Shown: positions 33,828 through 43,507 of the stretch, in pieces
Layout of the letters: each line of letters starts with the position of its first letter
Numbering within the stretch: the stretch's first letter is position 1
Assembly (NCBI RefSeq): GCF_017916475.1
Contig: NZ_JAFMTB010000002.1
Span: 1,356,660-1,420,659 of the forward strand
DNA: 64,000 nt
Origin: Patulibacter sp. SYSU D01012
GTDB taxonomy: Bacteria; Actinomycetota; Thermoleophilia; Solirubrobacterales; Solirubrobacteraceae
Reading direction: 5' to 3'
Notes under the pieces: generated by a model
Database searches by the model: none
What the model was told of the DNA's origin: nothing
The model's input: the letters and a program-made list of their open reading frames with translations, nothing else
Translations under genes and position numbers: made by a program

Positions 33828-34559
33828 CTACCGCCGCTCGTGCGCGGTCGTCGTGACGACCTGGATCGCCCCGACGGGGACGAGCACCACGTGCATCGCC
33901 TCGACCGTCGCGCGCACCGCGTCGGCCACCGGTCCGACGGGCGGCGGCGCGCCGTCCCGGGCGTCGCCGGCGATCCGCGCCGCCCGCGTCTCGGCCGCGC
34001 GCAGGTCCCGGGGCTCCAGGTGGGCGACGAGCCCGCCGTGGTGCAGGTAGGCGACGAGCGCCGCCATCGCCACGTCGTGCGTCTCCTCGCCCTCGAGCAC
34101 CGCGCGCACCAGCGCGCGGTCGTGGCGCAGCGCCGCCACGTCGCGCACCCGCAGGTGCCGGCCCAGCGGCAGGCCCAGGACGCGCCGCGGCTCGGGCGCC
34201 AGCAGGCCCGCCGCGGCGAGGGCCTCCGTCGCGCGCCGCCCCGCCCGGCCGGCCGCGTGGGCGGCGAGCCCCTCGAGCTGGCCGGTCTCGTCCGCGCCGT
34301 CCGGCAGCGCGTCGCGCACCCAGGCGTCGAACGGGTCGGCGGGCGCCGCGGGCCCCGGGAGCAGCCGCCCGTCGCGCCGTTCGAGCGCGCCAGAGCGCAC
34401 GAGGGCCAGGACGGCGGCCCCGAGCAGCAGCGGCCCCGGGCCGCCGAGCTCGGCGGGCGGCCGCCCGTCCTCGCGCGCCAGGACCCACGCCAGCCGCAGC
34501 GGCAGCGCCAGCCCCGTCGTGGCGGGCGACCAGGGGGTCGCGGCGGCCGGCGTGCCCAC
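33828..34559 (-). CDS. GPP34 (GOLPH3-like) family protein
   Basis: The GTG at 34559 is five bases beyond the stop of the aldo/keto reductase gene and begins a 243-residue protein. The pattern LLLGAAVLALVRSGALERRDG at the start matches the GPP34/GOLPH3-like family of mostly helical proteins. Further matches are long Leu-rich helices, VLGLPLGRHLRVRD, and VAYLHHGGLVAHLEPRD near the C-terminus. In eukaryotes that fold binds phosphoinositides at the Golgi. The bacterial role is unknown, with membrane association proposed. Tight spacing implies co-transcription with the reductase gene upstream. Confidence 0.75.
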   Translation of the reverse strand: MGTPAAATPWSPATTGLALPLRLAWVLAREDGRPPAELGGPGPLLLGAAVLALVRSGALERRDGRLLPGPAAPADPFDAWVRDALPDGADETGQLEGLAAHAAGRAGRRATEALAAAGLLAPEPRRVLGLPLGRHLRVRDVAALRHDRALVRAVLEGEETHDVAMAALVAYLHHGGLVAHLEPRDLRAAETRAARIAGDARDGAPPPVGPVADAVRATVEAMHVVLVPVGAIQVVTTTAHERR

Positions 34560-34564
34560 GGCGC

Positions 34565-35446
34565 TCAGCCGGCGGCCTGGCGGCCGGCGTCCTCCAGGCG
34601 GGACACCTCGTCCTGCGACAGCTCGATCTCGGCGGCCGCGAGGTTCTGCTCGAGGTGCGCGACCTTCGACGTGCCGGGGATCGGCAGCATCACGGGCGAG
34701 CGGTGCAGCAGCCAGGCGAGCGCGAGCTGCGCGGGCGTGGCGCCGTGGTCCTTGGCGATCTCGTCGAGCGGCCCGCCCTCCTGCGCCAGCTTGCCGGTCG
34801 CGATCGGGAACCACGGGATGAAGCCGATCCCGAGCGCCTCGCAGCGGTCCAGGACGTCCTCGGAGTCGCGCTCCACCAGGTTGAACTTGTTCTGCACCGT
34901 CGCGACGTGCACGCCGGCGTCGAGCGCCGCGTCGAGCTGCTCGACCGACACCTCGGACAGGCCGACGAACCGCACGAGGCCCTCGTCCTGGACGGCCTTC
35001 AGCGTCGCGAACTGGTCCTCCGCCGGCACCTGCTCGTCGATGCGGTGCAGCTGCCACAGGTCGATCCGCTCCACGCCCAGGTGGCGCAGCGACAGGTGCA
35101 GCTGCTGGCGCAGGTACTCGTCGCGGCCGACGGGGCGCCAGTCGTTCGGGCCGTGGCGCGTCAGGCCGGCCTTCGTCGCGACGACGAGGCCGTCGGGGTA
35201 CGGGTGCAGCGCCTCCGCGATCAGGCGCTCGGAGACGAACGGGCCGTACGAGTCGGCGGTGTCGATGAAGTCGACGCCGAGCTCGACGGCGCGGCGCAGG
35301 ACGCGGATCGCCTCGTCGTGGTCTGCGGGCTCGCCCCACACGCCGGACCCGGTCAGCTGCATCGCGCCGTAGCCGAGGCGGTGGACGGGCAGCTCACCGC
35401 CGATCTCGAACGTGCCGGACGCGTGGACGATGGGCGTGGTGCTCAT
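34565..35446 (-). CDS. Aldo/keto reductase
   Basis: I chose the ATG at 35446, giving 293 residues, because AAGGAGG lies upstream and the protein starts [17 protein letters not shown]. It is a NADPH-dependent TIM-barrel oxidoreductase. [19 protein letters not shown] holds the catalytic Asp and Tyr. [11 protein letters not shown] supplies the Lys, and DLWQLHRID the His. [13 protein letters not shown] near the C-terminus is the cofactor-binding loop. Enzymes of this group reduce aldehydes and ketones, and the substrate is unknown. It is followed by the GPP34 gene in the same transcript. Confidence 0.88.
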   Translation of the reverse strand: MSTTPIVHASGTFEIGGELPVHRLGYGAMQLTGSGVWGEPADHDEAIRVLRRAVELGVDFIDTADSYGPFVSERLIAEALHPYPDGLVVATKAGLTRHGPNDWRPVGRDEYLRQQLHLSLRHLGVERIDLWQLHRIDEQVPAEDQFATLKAVQDEGLVRFVGLSEVSVEQLDAALDAGVHVATVQNKFNLVERDSEDVLDRCEALGIGFIPWFPIATGKLAQEGGPLDEIAKDHGATPAQLALAWLLHRSPVMLPIPGTSKVAHLEQNLAAAEIELSQDEVSRLEDAGRQAAG

Positions 35447-35596
35447 GGGAGGGCCTCCTTGGAGAGGGTGCCGGGGCAGCATGCCGGACGGCGGCCGCGG
35501 CCCCGTGGAGACGGGTGATCGGCGGCCCGCCCGCGTCGACGCCGCGCGCGGCCGTCCCCCGCCGGGGTCGACCGCGTCGCGGACGCTGCCGGGCGC

Positions 35597-36076
35597 TCAG
35601 GAGCGGACGTGGAGCAGGTCCTCGACGCGCAGCACGCCGTCGACGGCGCGGGCCGCAGAGACGAGCTGGTCGCGCTGGGCCACCGAGACGACCGATCCGC
35701 GCAGGTGCACCACGCCGCCCTCCGAGTCGACGACGACGTCGCCCTTCGGCGCGTCGGCCGGGCGGAAGATCTCGCTCTTCACGCGGTCGGTGAGCGTGCG
35801 GTCGTCCAGGTCGGCGCGCCGCTGCTCGTGGCGGGCGGACGCGGCCTCCTGCGCGGCGCGCTCCAGCTGCTCCTCCTGGTGCCGGGCCGTCGCGGCGCGG
35901 TCGGCGCCGCGGCGCGCGAGCACCGTGGCGACGAGCGCGCCGACGGCGGCGCCGAGGGTCAGCAGGGTCACGGAGCGGATCGGCCGGCGCGTGGCCTTCG
36001 ACGTCGTGCCGTGGATCGTGTGCTTGAGGGTGGCCTTGGCCGCCTTCTTGGCCAGGTAGGTCTTCGGGCTGGTCAC
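35597..36076 (-). CDS. BON-domain membrane protein
   Basis: This 159-residue protein has a basic N-terminus, one predicted membrane span (about 36-55, [19 protein letters not shown]) and a charged coiled-coil linker. It ends in a BON domain (about 90-155): [27 protein letters not shown] and [15 protein letters not shown] domains bind membranes or envelope components and occur in stress-response proteins. It stands alone, between the divergent reductase and flavin-oxidoreductase genes. Gene start and domain are clear; the biological role is not. Confidence 0.82.
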   Translation of the reverse strand: MTSPKTYLAKKAAKATLKHTIHGTTSKATRRPIRSVTLLTLGAAVGALVATVLARRGADRAATARHQEEQLERAAQEAASARHEQRRADLDDRTLTDRVKSEIFRPADAPKGDVVVDSEGGVVHLRGSVVSVAQRDQLVSAARAVDGVLRVEDLLHVRS

Positions 36077-36213
36077 GGGCGCCTCCGGAGGGTCGCGGGC
36101 GGGTCCGAAGGCGTGTACCCGGTGCGCGTCCGAGCAACCGTCCTTCGGACGCGGCCGCCGCCCGGATCGCCCGTTCCGGCGGGGCCCGGCCCGCCGGGTG
36201 CCACGATGGGACC

Positions 36214-37248
36214 GTGAGCGACGTCGCCCTCTCCGTCCTGGACCTCTCGCCCGTCGTGGCGGGCTCCACCCCCGGCCAGGCGCTCGGGAACTCCCTCGAC
36301 CTGGCGCGCCACGTCGAGGCCCTCGGCTACCGGCGCGTGTGGGTCGCCGAGCACCACAACATGCCGGGCATCGCCAGCTCGGCCCCGCCGGTGCTGATCG
36401 CGCACCTCGCCGCCGGCACCGAGCGCATCCGCCTGGGCTCGGGCGGCGTGATGCTGCCCAACCACGCCCCGCTCGTGGTCGCGGAGCAGTTCGGCATGCT
36501 CGAGGCGCTGCACCCGGGGCGCATCGACCTGGGCCTGGGCCGCGCGCCGGGCACGGACGGGCTGACCGCCGCGGCGCTGCGCCGCTCGGCCGACCCGTTC
36601 GGGGGCGAGGACGACTTCCCCGCCCAGCTGGCGGAGCTGCGCGGGTTCCTGCGCGGCGAGCTGCCGCGGGACCACCCGCTGCACCGGATCCACGCCGTCC
36701 CCAACAACGGCCACGAGCCGCCGATCTGGCTGCTCGGCTCGAGCGGCTTCAGCGCGCAGCTCGCGGGCGAGCTGGGCCTGCCCTTCTCGTTCGCCCACCA
36801 CTTCAGCGCGCAGAACACCGAGCCCGCCGTCGAGCTGTACCGCTCGTCCTTCCGGCCGTCCGAGGTGCTGCAGCGCCCGTACGTGATGCTCGGCGTGGCG
36901 GTCGTCGCCGCCGAGGACGACGAGCGCGCGCGCTTCCTCAACGGCCCCAGCAACCTGCAGTTCCTGCGGCTGCGCCAGGGTCGGCCGGGGCTGCTGCCGA
37001 CGCCGGAGGAGGCCGAGCCGGCGCTGCGCGACCCGTCGGCGCAGGCGTTCCTGCAGTCGCGGGCGGCGTCGCAGATCGTCGGCGGGCCCGACACCGTGCG
37101 TCGGGGGATCGAGGAGCTGCTCGCCCGCACGAACGCCGACGAGCTGATGATCACCACGGCCGTGCACGACCACGCCGACCGGCGCCGCTCCTACGAGCTC
37201 GTCGCCGAGATCATGGACCTGGCGCGGCCCGAGGCCGCGACGGCCTAG
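36214..37248 (+). CDS. LLM-class flavin-dependent oxidoreductase
   Basis: The 344-residue protein has the luciferase-like monooxygenase fold. Recognisable blocks are [58 protein letters not shown] and [10 protein letters not shown]. All are typical of the MsnO8-type subgroup of this family. Such enzymes use FMN or F420 with a reductase to oxidise small molecules. The GTG start at 36214 reads divergently from the BON gene with a spacing of 137 bases. The specific substrate is unknown, and no partner reductase is adjacent. Confidence 0.87.
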   Translation: MSDVALSVLDLSPVVAGSTPGQALGNSLDLARHVEALGYRRVWVAEHHNMPGIASSAPPVLIAHLAAGTERIRLGSGGVMLPNHAPLVVAEQFGMLEALHPGRIDLGLGRAPGTDGLTAAALRRSADPFGGEDDFPAQLAELRGFLRGELPRDHPLHRIHAVPNNGHEPPIWLLGSSGFSAQLAGELGLPFSFAHHFSAQNTEPAVELYRSSFRPSEVLQRPYVMLGVAVVAAEDDERARFLNGPSNLQFLRLRQGRPGLLPTPEEAEPALRDPSAQAFLQSRAASQIVGGPDTVRRGIEELLARTNADELMITTAVHDHADRRRSYELVAEIMDLARPEAATA

Positions 37249-37273
37249 GCGCGCGGCGCCCCGGCCGCGGCCG

Positions 37274-38062
37274 CTAGACGGACGCCTGCATGACGGGCTG
37301 GCTCGTCGGCGTCTGCGAGCCGCCGGCCGGCTCGGCCGTCACGAGCACGTCGTCGACGTCCGCCAGGTCGGGCAGCTCGGCGGTGCCGTCGCCCTTCGCG
37401 TCGACGTCGAAGACCACGGACGGGCGCGGATCCTCGCTGCCCGTCTTCAGCCACACCTGGTACTGCTTGCCGGCGCCCGGCGAGGGCATGCCGCGCACGA
37501 CGAGCTTCCCGCCGTCGTCGGCCACCTCGACGCGCGCGCTGCCCTGGCCCGCGGTGACGTTCGCCGTCACCTCGCGGGCGGGCCGGTCGCCGTCCCCGCC
37601 GCCGCCCGTGATCACCGCGATCGCGACGACGAGCGCCACCAGGACGGCGGCCACGGCGGCGACGCGGGGCCCGCGCAGGCTCGCCAGGAACGAGCGGCGG
37701 CGCGCGCCGGGCGCCGCGGGCGCGTCGGCCGGCACCGTGCCGCGCGCCGGCGCGGACGGCGCCGGGGACGCCGACGTCGCGGGTCCGTCGCCCGCGACCG
37801 CCTCGTCGCCCGCGGCCGCGAACAGCGTGGCCTCCTGGCGCACCTGGTCCATGATCGACCGCTTCAGCGTCGGCGCGGGCGTCAGCTCGGCCGCCGGGAC
37901 GTCGTGCAGGGCGTCGAGCACGGGCGCGTACGACGCGACCTCGTCGCGGAACGCGGGCGAGCGCTCCATGAGCGCCTCGACGCGCTCGGCCTCCTCCGGC
38001 GTGCAGGCGCCGAGCAGGTAGGCGCCGAGCTGCTCCCGGGTCTCCTCGTCGTGCTCGCTCAT
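37274..38062 (-). CDS. Anti-sigma factor (RskA type)
   Basis: This 262-residue protein starts with a zinc-free anti-sigma helical region (about 1-75, EQLGAYLLGACTPEEAERVE). A Pro/Ala linker is followed by one membrane span (VAAVAAVLVALVVAIAVITG) and then an extracytoplasmic RskA-type domain with YQVWLKTGSEDPRP. Its ATG overlaps the sigma gene stop by four bases, so the two are co-translated. It should sequester the sigma factor at the membrane and release it after regulated proteolysis on an envelope signal. Confidence 0.87.
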   Translation of the reverse strand: MSEHDEETREQLGAYLLGACTPEEAERVEALMERSPAFRDEVASYAPVLDALHDVPAAELTPAPTLKRSIMDQVRQEATLFAAAGDEAVAGDGPATSASPAPSAPARGTVPADAPAAPGARRRSFLASLRGPRVAAVAAVLVALVVAIAVITGGGGDGDRPAREVTANVTAGQGSARVEVADDGGKLVVRGMPSPGAGKQYQVWLKTGSEDPRPSVVFDVDAKGDGTAELPDLADVDDVLVTAEPAGGSQTPTSQPVMQASV

Positions 38063-38760
38063 GCGGGGCTCCCGTCCGCGAGGTGCTTGCGCATCCGCGC
38101 CAGCCCCCGGTTCATCCGCGCCTTGACCGTGCCCAGGGGCAGCTCGAGCTTCGACGCGATCTCGCTGTGCGAGAGCCCGCCGTAGAAGGACAGCTCGATG
38201 ACCTGGCGCTGGTCGTCGGACAGCTCGTTCATCAGCTCGCGGGTGTCCGCGGCCTCGGTGCGGCGCAGCGCCTGCGCCTCGGTGCCCTGGTCCTGCGGCG
38301 CCGGATGGCGCTCCGCGAGGGCCTCGTCGCCGACCTCGCGCTCCTTCGTCCGCGCGTGGCGGCGCAGGTGGTCGATCGCCCGGTTGCGGACGACGGCCAG
38401 GACCCAGGACCGCGGGTTCCCGAGCCGGGCGTCGTAGCGCGCGGCCGACCGCCAGACGGACAGGAACGCCTCCTGGCAGACGTCGTCGGCGGCCGCCTTG
38501 GCCCCGACGATGCGGTACGCCAGCCCAAACGCGGGCGACGCCATCCGGTCGTAGAGCACCTCGAACGCCTCCGGGTCCGTCTTCGCCACGCGGGCGAGGA
38601 GCTCGCCGTCGGACAGCGAGGTCAGGTGCTCGGGCGGGGGCGCCATCTGGGCAGCGAGCTTACGGGGCCGTGCGGCCGCCAGGCGCCGCGCCCGGGCCGC
38701 GCGCTCGGCGACCGCGCCGCGCGGGCGCAGGGGCAGGGGGATGGCGACGGCGGAGCTCAT
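38059..38760 (-). CDS. ECF sigma factor (SigK-like)
   Basis: The reading frame gives 233 residues from 38760. An internal ATG at 38646 (MAPPPEHLTSLSD) may be the true start, because the first 38 residues are basic and low-complexity. Region 2 is seen as DPEAFEVLYDRMASPAFGLA and DDVCQEAFLSVWR. Region 4 is seen as DDQRQVIELSFYGGLSHSEI, followed by the recognition helix LPLGTVKARMNRGL. Together with the overlapping anti-sigma gene, it forms a SigK/RskA-type envelope-stress switch. Targets are unknown, and autoregulation is likely. Confidence 0.88.
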   Translation of the reverse strand: MSSAVAIPLPLRPRGAVAERAARARRLAAARPRKLAAQMAPPPEHLTSLSDGELLARVAKTDPEAFEVLYDRMASPAFGLAYRIVGAKAAADDVCQEAFLSVWRSAARYDARLGNPRSWVLAVVRNRAIDHLRRHARTKEREVGDEALAERHPAPQDQGTEAQALRRTEAADTRELMNELSDDQRQVIELSFYGGLSHSEIASKLELPLGTVKARMNRGLARMRKHLADGSPA

Positions 38761-38938
38761 GGCGGAGGACGTGACGAGGCGGGCGCGGCGGCGACCGGTG
38801 CGGTCGCCCGCTCCTCGCCGGGCACCATCAACAACGACGCGTCGGCGACGCCGGATGCACGACGCCGGTTTCCCCTGTCAACGGCCCGGACGCGCGCCGT
38901 CCGTCCCCGAGGCCCGGCGCGCGTCCGTCGCGCCGCCG

Positions 38939-39586
38939 CTACGGCTGCAGCCGGGTGCGCTCCCAGCCGCCGTCGGCGGTGCGGGCGTAGTGCACGCGAT
39001 CGTGGAGCCGGTCCGGGCGGCCCTGCCAGAACTCCACCTCGACCGGCTCGACGCGCAGCCCGCCCCAGTGCGGCGGCGTGGGGATGTCGGCGTCGTCGGG
39101 GAACCGCTCGCGGGCCTCCCCCATCCGCGCCTCGAGCGCGGCGCGGCTGTCGATCGGCGCGCTCTGGTGCGACGCCCACGCGCCGCGGCGACTGTCCGCC
39201 GGCCGGGTGGCGAAGTACGCGTCCGTCGCGCCGCGGTCCACCTCGACGCACGGGCCGGCCACGCGCACCTGGCGGTACACGGGCTGCCAGTGCAGGCACA
39301 GGGCGGCGTGCGGGTTGGCGCGCAGCTCGCGCCCCTTCCGCGACGCGAGGTTGGTGTAGAAGGTGAGCCCGCGCGCGTCCAGGTCCTTCAGGAGCACCAT
39401 GCGGACGGACGGTCGCCCCTGCTCGTCCGCCGTCGCGAGCGCCATCGCGTTGACCTCGGTCGCGCTCGCGAGGACGGCCCGCGCCTCGTCGAGCCAGCGG
39501 CCGAGCTGCACGAGCGGGTCCTCGTGCAGGTCGGACGGGTCCAGGGGGGAGCCGTCGTAGGAGCGCCGCAGGTCGCCGAGTCCCAT
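38939..39586 (-). CDS. pdxH: Pyridoxamine 5'-phosphate oxidase
   Basis: This 215-residue FMN enzyme makes pyridoxal 5'-phosphate from PNP or PMP in vitamin B6 metabolism. Family motifs are all present: MGLGDLRRSYDGSPL at the start, RPSVRMVLLKDLDARGLTFY for FMN binding, SRKGRELRANPHAALCLHW, and the signature VEFWQGRPDRLHDRVHY near the C-terminus. The length is that of the family. It is a single gene between the sigma locus and the ABC exporter, with no other B6 gene in view. Confidence 0.92.
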   Translation of the reverse strand: MGLGDLRRSYDGSPLDPSDLHEDPLVQLGRWLDEARAVLASATEVNAMALATADEQGRPSVRMVLLKDLDARGLTFYTNLASRKGRELRANPHAALCLHWQPVYRQVRVAGPCVEVDRGATDAYFATRPADSRRGAWASHQSAPIDSRAALEARMGEARERFPDDADIPTPPHWGGLRVEPVEVEFWQGRPDRLHDRVHYARTADGGWERTRLQP

Positions 39587-39632
39587 GCGGCGATCCTGCC
39601 ACGGCGGCCGGACCGGCCGCCGCGGCAGGGCA

Positions 39633-40397
39633 TCAGACGTCGGCGCGGGCGAAGCGGGCGCGCGCCAGGAGGAGCCCGCCCGCGGTCCACAGCGCGACCC
39701 CTGCCGCCGCCCAGCCGTCCGGGATCGCGCCCAGGTCGCCCATGAACGTGCGGCCGCCGACGAGCTCGGTCGTCGACAGCGGCGGCATGAGCGCCAGGAA
39801 CCAGTCCGGCGTGCGCTCCGCCGCGGCGGCCATCGGCAGCACGCCGAGCGTCAGGGCCAGGATCCCGGCCACCGCGGGCGCGGCCCCGAGTCCGGCGGTG
39901 CACAGGCCGAGCGCCCCGACGCCGACGACCACGTCGACCGCGACGATGCGCGGCAGCAGGTCGAGCGCCTCGGCGCCCGTCAGCGCCGGCGCCCCCGTCG
40001 TCGTCCCGGCACCGCCGTGCAGGACGAGGCCCAGCGCGCAGGCGACGACCCAGAACGCGAGCGACAGCGCCGCGGTGGCCACCAGCACCGCCGGGATCCG
40101 GGCCAGCAGCAGCTGCCCTCGCGGCCGGCCGGTCGCGGCGAGCACGGGCAGCACGCCGGCGGTCCGGTCGCCGCTGCCGGCGGCGACGCCGATCAGCGTC
40201 GCGCCGATCAGCCCCGGCCCCAGCAGGACCTCGGCGCACTTCTCGGCGAACTCGCCGCCGTCCACGGGCAGCTGCCCGACGACGGCGATCATGGCGAGCA
40301 GTCCGAGCGGCAGCCCCAGCACGGTGGCCAGGGCGCCGAGCAGGACGGAGCGGCTGCGGCGGAGCTTGAGCAGCTCGGCCCGCACCATGGCCGCCAT
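39633..40397 (-). CDS. ABC-2 type exporter permease
   Basis: This 254-residue membrane protein starts MAAMVRAELLKLRRSRSVLLG, the typical amphipathic entry of ABC-2 permeases. It has about six hydrophobic spans, each rich in Ala/Leu/Val, and short loops. Its ATG lies one base after the stop of the ATPase gene, so the two are translationally coupled. Together they form a simple exporter. The cargo is unknown; antibiotics or lipids are common for this class. Confidence 0.83.
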   Translation of the reverse strand: MAAMVRAELLKLRRSRSVLLGALATVLGLPLGLLAMIAVVGQLPVDGGEFAEKCAEVLLGPGLIGATLIGVAAGSGDRTAGVLPVLAATGRPRGQLLLARIPAVLVATAALSLAFWVVACALGLVLHGGAGTTTGAPALTGAEALDLLPRIVAVDVVVGVGALGLCTAGLGAAPAVAGILALTLGVLPMAAAAERTPDWFLALMPPLSTTELVGGRTFMGDLGAIPDGWAAAGVALWTAGGLLLARARFARADV

Positions 40398-40398
40398 C

Positions 40399-41394
40399 TC
40401 AGGCCTCCACCGGGACGCGCTCGTCGGCCGGGGATGCGGCCGCGGGCGGCGGCTCGTCCTGTCGACCGAGCAGCTCGAGCACGCGATCCTCGAGCCGGCC
40501 GCCGCTCGTCGTCACGGCGTAGGGCGCGAAGCCCCGTCCGACGAGGTGCCGCACCAGCTCGGCGGTCACCTGCCGCTCGCCGGTCGTCCCGGTGGACCGC
40601 ACGACGATCTCCAGGCGGTCGTCGTCCGGGGCGGTGGCGCGCGCGACGTCGGGCCGGGCCGCCAGCACCGTGGCGGCCTCGGTGGCGTGCCGCAGGCCGA
40701 TCCGCACCCGCGGCTCGCCCGACGACGCGAGCTCGTCGAGGGTGCCCTGGGCGACGATCCGCCCGTCCGCCACCACCGCGGCCATGTCGCAGGTGCGCTC
40801 GACCTCGTCGAGCAGGTGCGAGGACAGGAAGACGGTGCGTCCCTCGTCGACGAGCGCGCGGACGAGCGCCCGCAGCTCGCGGATGCCGGCCGGGTCCAGG
40901 CCGTTCGCGGGCTCGTCGAGGATCAGCAGCTCGGGGTCGCAGAGCAGGCAGCGCGCGATGCCGAGCCGCTGCCGCATGCCGAGGGAGTAGCCGTCGACGC
41001 GATCGTCCGCCCGGTCCGCCAGCCGCACCCGTTCGAGCGCGCCGGGGATCCGCGCCGCGGCGTCGGGGCCGAGCACGGCGGCGTGGACCTGCAGGTTCTC
41101 GCGGCCCGTCATCCGGCCGTGGAAGCGCGGCTCCTCGACGATCGCCCCCACCCGCGCGAGCGCCGCGCGCCGGTCGCCCGGCAGCTCGTGGCCCCGCAGG
41201 TGCATCGTGCCGCCCGACGGGGCGGTCAGGCCCAGCAGCAGGCGGATGACCGTGGTCTTGCCGGCGCCGTTCGGCCCCAGGAAGCCGAACGCGACGCCGC
41301 GCGGGACGTGCAGGTCGACGCCGCGGACGACCTCGCGATCGCCGTAGCGCTTGCGCAGGCCGCGGGTGGCGATGACGGGCGTGGGATCGCTCAT
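40399..41394 (-). CDS. ABC transporter ATP-binding protein
   Basis: I chose the ATG at 41394 (331 residues), which begins MSDPTPVIATRGLRKRYGD, and rejected a longer Pro/Arg-rich extension. Walker A is GPNGAGKTT, the signature is YSLGMRQRLGIARC, Walker B is LLILDEPANGLDPAG, and the switch His lies in FLSSHLLDEVE. The C-terminal about 90 residues form the accessory domain common in drug/lipid exporter ATPases (CcmA/YadG type). It works with the ABC-2 permease encoded one base downstream. Confidence 0.9.
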   Translation of the reverse strand: MSDPTPVIATRGLRKRYGDREVVRGVDLHVPRGVAFGFLGPNGAGKTTVIRLLLGLTAPSGGTMHLRGHELPGDRRAALARVGAIVEEPRFHGRMTGRENLQVHAAVLGPDAAARIPGALERVRLADRADDRVDGYSLGMRQRLGIARCLLCDPELLILDEPANGLDPAGIRELRALVRALVDEGRTVFLSSHLLDEVERTCDMAAVVADGRIVAQGTLDELASSGEPRVRIGLRHATEAATVLAARPDVARATAPDDDRLEIVVRSTGTTGERQVTAELVRHLVGRGFAPYAVTTSGGRLEDRVLELLGRQDEPPPAAASPADERVPVEA

Positions 41395-41509
41395 GGTCCG
41401 ATCGTGCGGCGGGGCGGCTGGCCGCGCATCGGGCGGGGGGCGGGACCGGGATCCCCCCTGCGGCGGACCCGCGCCCCCGGTGGCTCGGCCCCGGGGGCGA
41501 TCCGGCGAC

Positions 41510-42838
41510 TCAGCCGCTCGGCGCGTCGCGCACCAGGCGGGCCGCGAGCGCCGGCGTCGGCGCGTAGGCGAAGGTCGCCACGGCGCCCCGCGTGCCGACC
41601 GCCGCCCCCGCACCGCGCACGACCCACAGCCCGTCGCCGGCGGCCTTCGCGCCCCGGCGCGCCGTGAGCGTGCGGCCGAGCAGCCGCGTGAAGGCCTGCG
41701 CCCGGGCGGCGGTGTCGAAGCGGACGGCGCCGACGACCGCGTCGCGCCGCACGCACGGCGCGCGGCAGTCGGCCACCCGGCCGCCCCCGCGGCGCAGGAA
41801 GACGTAGCGGCCGCCCCGCCACCCCTGCGCGGGGACGGCGGCGGTGCTCGCGTCGGCCTCGGTCGGCGCCAGCAGCGCGAGCACGTCGGCGGCGCCGATC
41901 GCGTCGGCGTCGAGCTGCCGCCACCCCCGGCCGAGGACGCGCCGGGCGTCCAGGCGCACCGGGGCCGGCCGCCGCCCGGCGCGCCACCAGGCCGGGTCCA
42001 GGATGCCCACGGTGGCGCGCGGGGCCTCCGTCGTCAGCGCCCGCGCGACGGCCGCCTCGCCGCCGTCCCGCCGGACCGCGCGCACGAACTCCTCGCCGAC
42101 GGCGTACGGGAAGCTCAGCTGCAGCAGCAGCCCGAACGGCACGTCGCGGACGAGCGCCCGGGCGCGGCGCGCGTCGCCGGGGTCCTCCTGCGGCACGTGG
42201 TACCGGGCGGCGTAGCGGTCGCCGACGTCGGTCGCGCTGCCCTCGACGACCGCGGTGTAGGCCAGGCGCGCGTCGTCGTCCCGGGTGCGGCGCAGGCGGC
42301 GGAAGATGCCGAAGTGCTGCTCGTCGATCGCGTGGACGAGCTCGTGCGCGACCGTCGCCTCGGCGCCCGCGGGCAGCCGGCCGTCGCGCCCGACGATCGT
42401 CATCTCGTTGCGCGCGCCGTCGTAGAAGCCGAGGAACGCGTCGCCGGCGATCCGCCGGGCGATCTCGTCGACGTCGGCGCCCGGCGGCAGCAGGCCGAGG
42501 AGCGTCTGCAGCGCGGTGTCGACCGCGGTGGCCCCGGCGTCGCCCTGGTCCCCGGCCCCGCCGTCGCGCGTGAGCTGGCGCTGGGCCTGGGCGGCGCTGA
42601 CGACGCGGAAGCGCGGCCGCCGCTTCAGCCGCAGGCCGCGGAGGGCCTCGACGCGGCGGATGACGCGGTCCGGGCGCAGCGCGGCCAGGGTGCGCGGCGT
42701 CGGCGGGGCGGCGCGCGTGCTCGCCGGCGGCGGGGGCGCCGGCCGCCCGGCGTCGCCGCCCAGCAGCGCCCGGCCCGCCACGCCGGCGAGCAGCAGGACG
42801 CCGAGCACGACGAGCCCGACGGCGCCGCGACGGGCCAT
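41510..42838 (-). CDS. Membrane-anchored zinc metallopeptidase-like protein
   Basis: The 442-residue protein begins with an uncleaved-looking membrane segment (AVGLVVLGVLLLAGVAG) and a Pro/Ala-rich linker, so the catalytic part is outside the membrane. A zincin motif H165-E166-L-V-H169 occurs in ATVAHELVHAIDEQHFG. It is followed about 30 residues later by VVEGSATDVGDRY, whose Glu could be the third zinc ligand (gluzincin arrangement). The family was not identified by name. The gene is four bases from the response regulator gene upstream and may be part of the same transcript, so it could be a target or partner of that two-component system. Confidence 0.68.
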   Translation of the reverse strand: MARRGAVGLVVLGVLLLAGVAGRALLGGDAGRPAPPPPASTRAAPPTPRTLAALRPDRVIRRVEALRGLRLKRRPRFRVVSAAQAQRQLTRDGGAGDQGDAGATAVDTALQTLLGLLPPGADVDEIARRIAGDAFLGFYDGARNEMTIVGRDGRLPAGAEATVAHELVHAIDEQHFGIFRRLRRTRDDDARLAYTAVVEGSATDVGDRYAARYHVPQEDPGDARRARALVRDVPFGLLLQLSFPYAVGEEFVRAVRRDGGEAAVARALTTEAPRATVGILDPAWWRAGRRPAPVRLDARRVLGRGWRQLDADAIGAADVLALLAPTEADASTAAVPAQGWRGGRYVFLRRGGGRVADCRAPCVRRDAVVGAVRFDTAARAQAFTRLLGRTLTARRGAKAAGDGLWVVRGAGAAVGTRGAVATFAYAPTPALAARLVRDAPSG

Positions 42839-42841
42839 GAC

Positions 42842-43507
42842 CTAGGCGGTCCCCGACTCGCCCGGCCGCACGACGCCGTGCTCGTACGCCCACACGACGG
42901 CCTGCACGCGGTCGCGGACGTCGAGCTTGCGCAGGACGTTCGACACGTGCGTCTTCACCGTCGCCTCGGTCAGCACGAGCGCCTCGGCGATCTCCAGGTT
43001 GGAGCGGCCGCCGGCGACCAGGCGCAGCACCTCGCGCTCGCGCTCCGTCAGCACGTCGGCGGCGCCGTCGTCGTCCCGGGCGGGCGCCAGGTCGCCGGCG
43101 AAGCGCTCGAGCAGCCGCCGGGTGACCCGCGGCGCCAGCAGGGCCTCGCCGCCCGCGACCACGCGCACGGCCTCGACGAGGTCGGCGGGGCGGGTGTCCT
43201 TGAGCAGGAAGCCCGAGGCCCCGGCCCGCAGCGCGGCGTAGACGTACTCGTCCAGGTCGAACGTCGTCAGGACGACGACGCGGCCGGCGTCGGCGGCGAC
43301 GATCCGGCGGGTCGCCTCGATGCCGTCGACCTCGCCCATCCGCACGTCCATCAGCACGACGTCGGGCCGCAGCCGCCGGGCGGCCTCGGCGCCCTCGCCG
43401 CCGTCGGAGGCCTCGCCGACCACCCGGATGTCGCCGGCGGCCTCGAGGATCATGCGGAACCCCGAGCGCAGGAGCTCCTGGTCGTCGACGAGCAGGACGC
43501 GGATCAT
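42842..43507 (-). CDS. NarL/LuxR-family response regulator
   Basis: This 221-residue protein has a receiver domain: acidic pocket LLVDDQEL, phosphorylated Asp in VVLMDVRMGEVDG, and Lys in FLLKDTRP. A LuxR-type helix-turn-helix follows (about 150-212): LTEREREVLRLVAGGRSNLE and TVKTHVSNVLRKL. Its ATG overlaps the histidine kinase stop by four bases, so the pair is co-translated. It is expected to activate transcription on phosphorylation by the neighbouring kinase. The zinc peptidase gene follows directly. Confidence 0.92.
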   Translation of the reverse strand: MIRVLLVDDQELLRSGFRMILEAAGDIRVVGEASDGGEGAEAARRLRPDVVLMDVRMGEVDGIEATRRIVAADAGRVVVLTTFDLDEYVYAALRAGASGFLLKDTRPADLVEAVRVVAGGEALLAPRVTRRLLERFAGDLAPARDDDGAADVLTEREREVLRLVAGGRSNLEIAEALVLTEATVKTHVSNVLRKLDVRDRVQAVVWAYEHGVVRPGESGTA

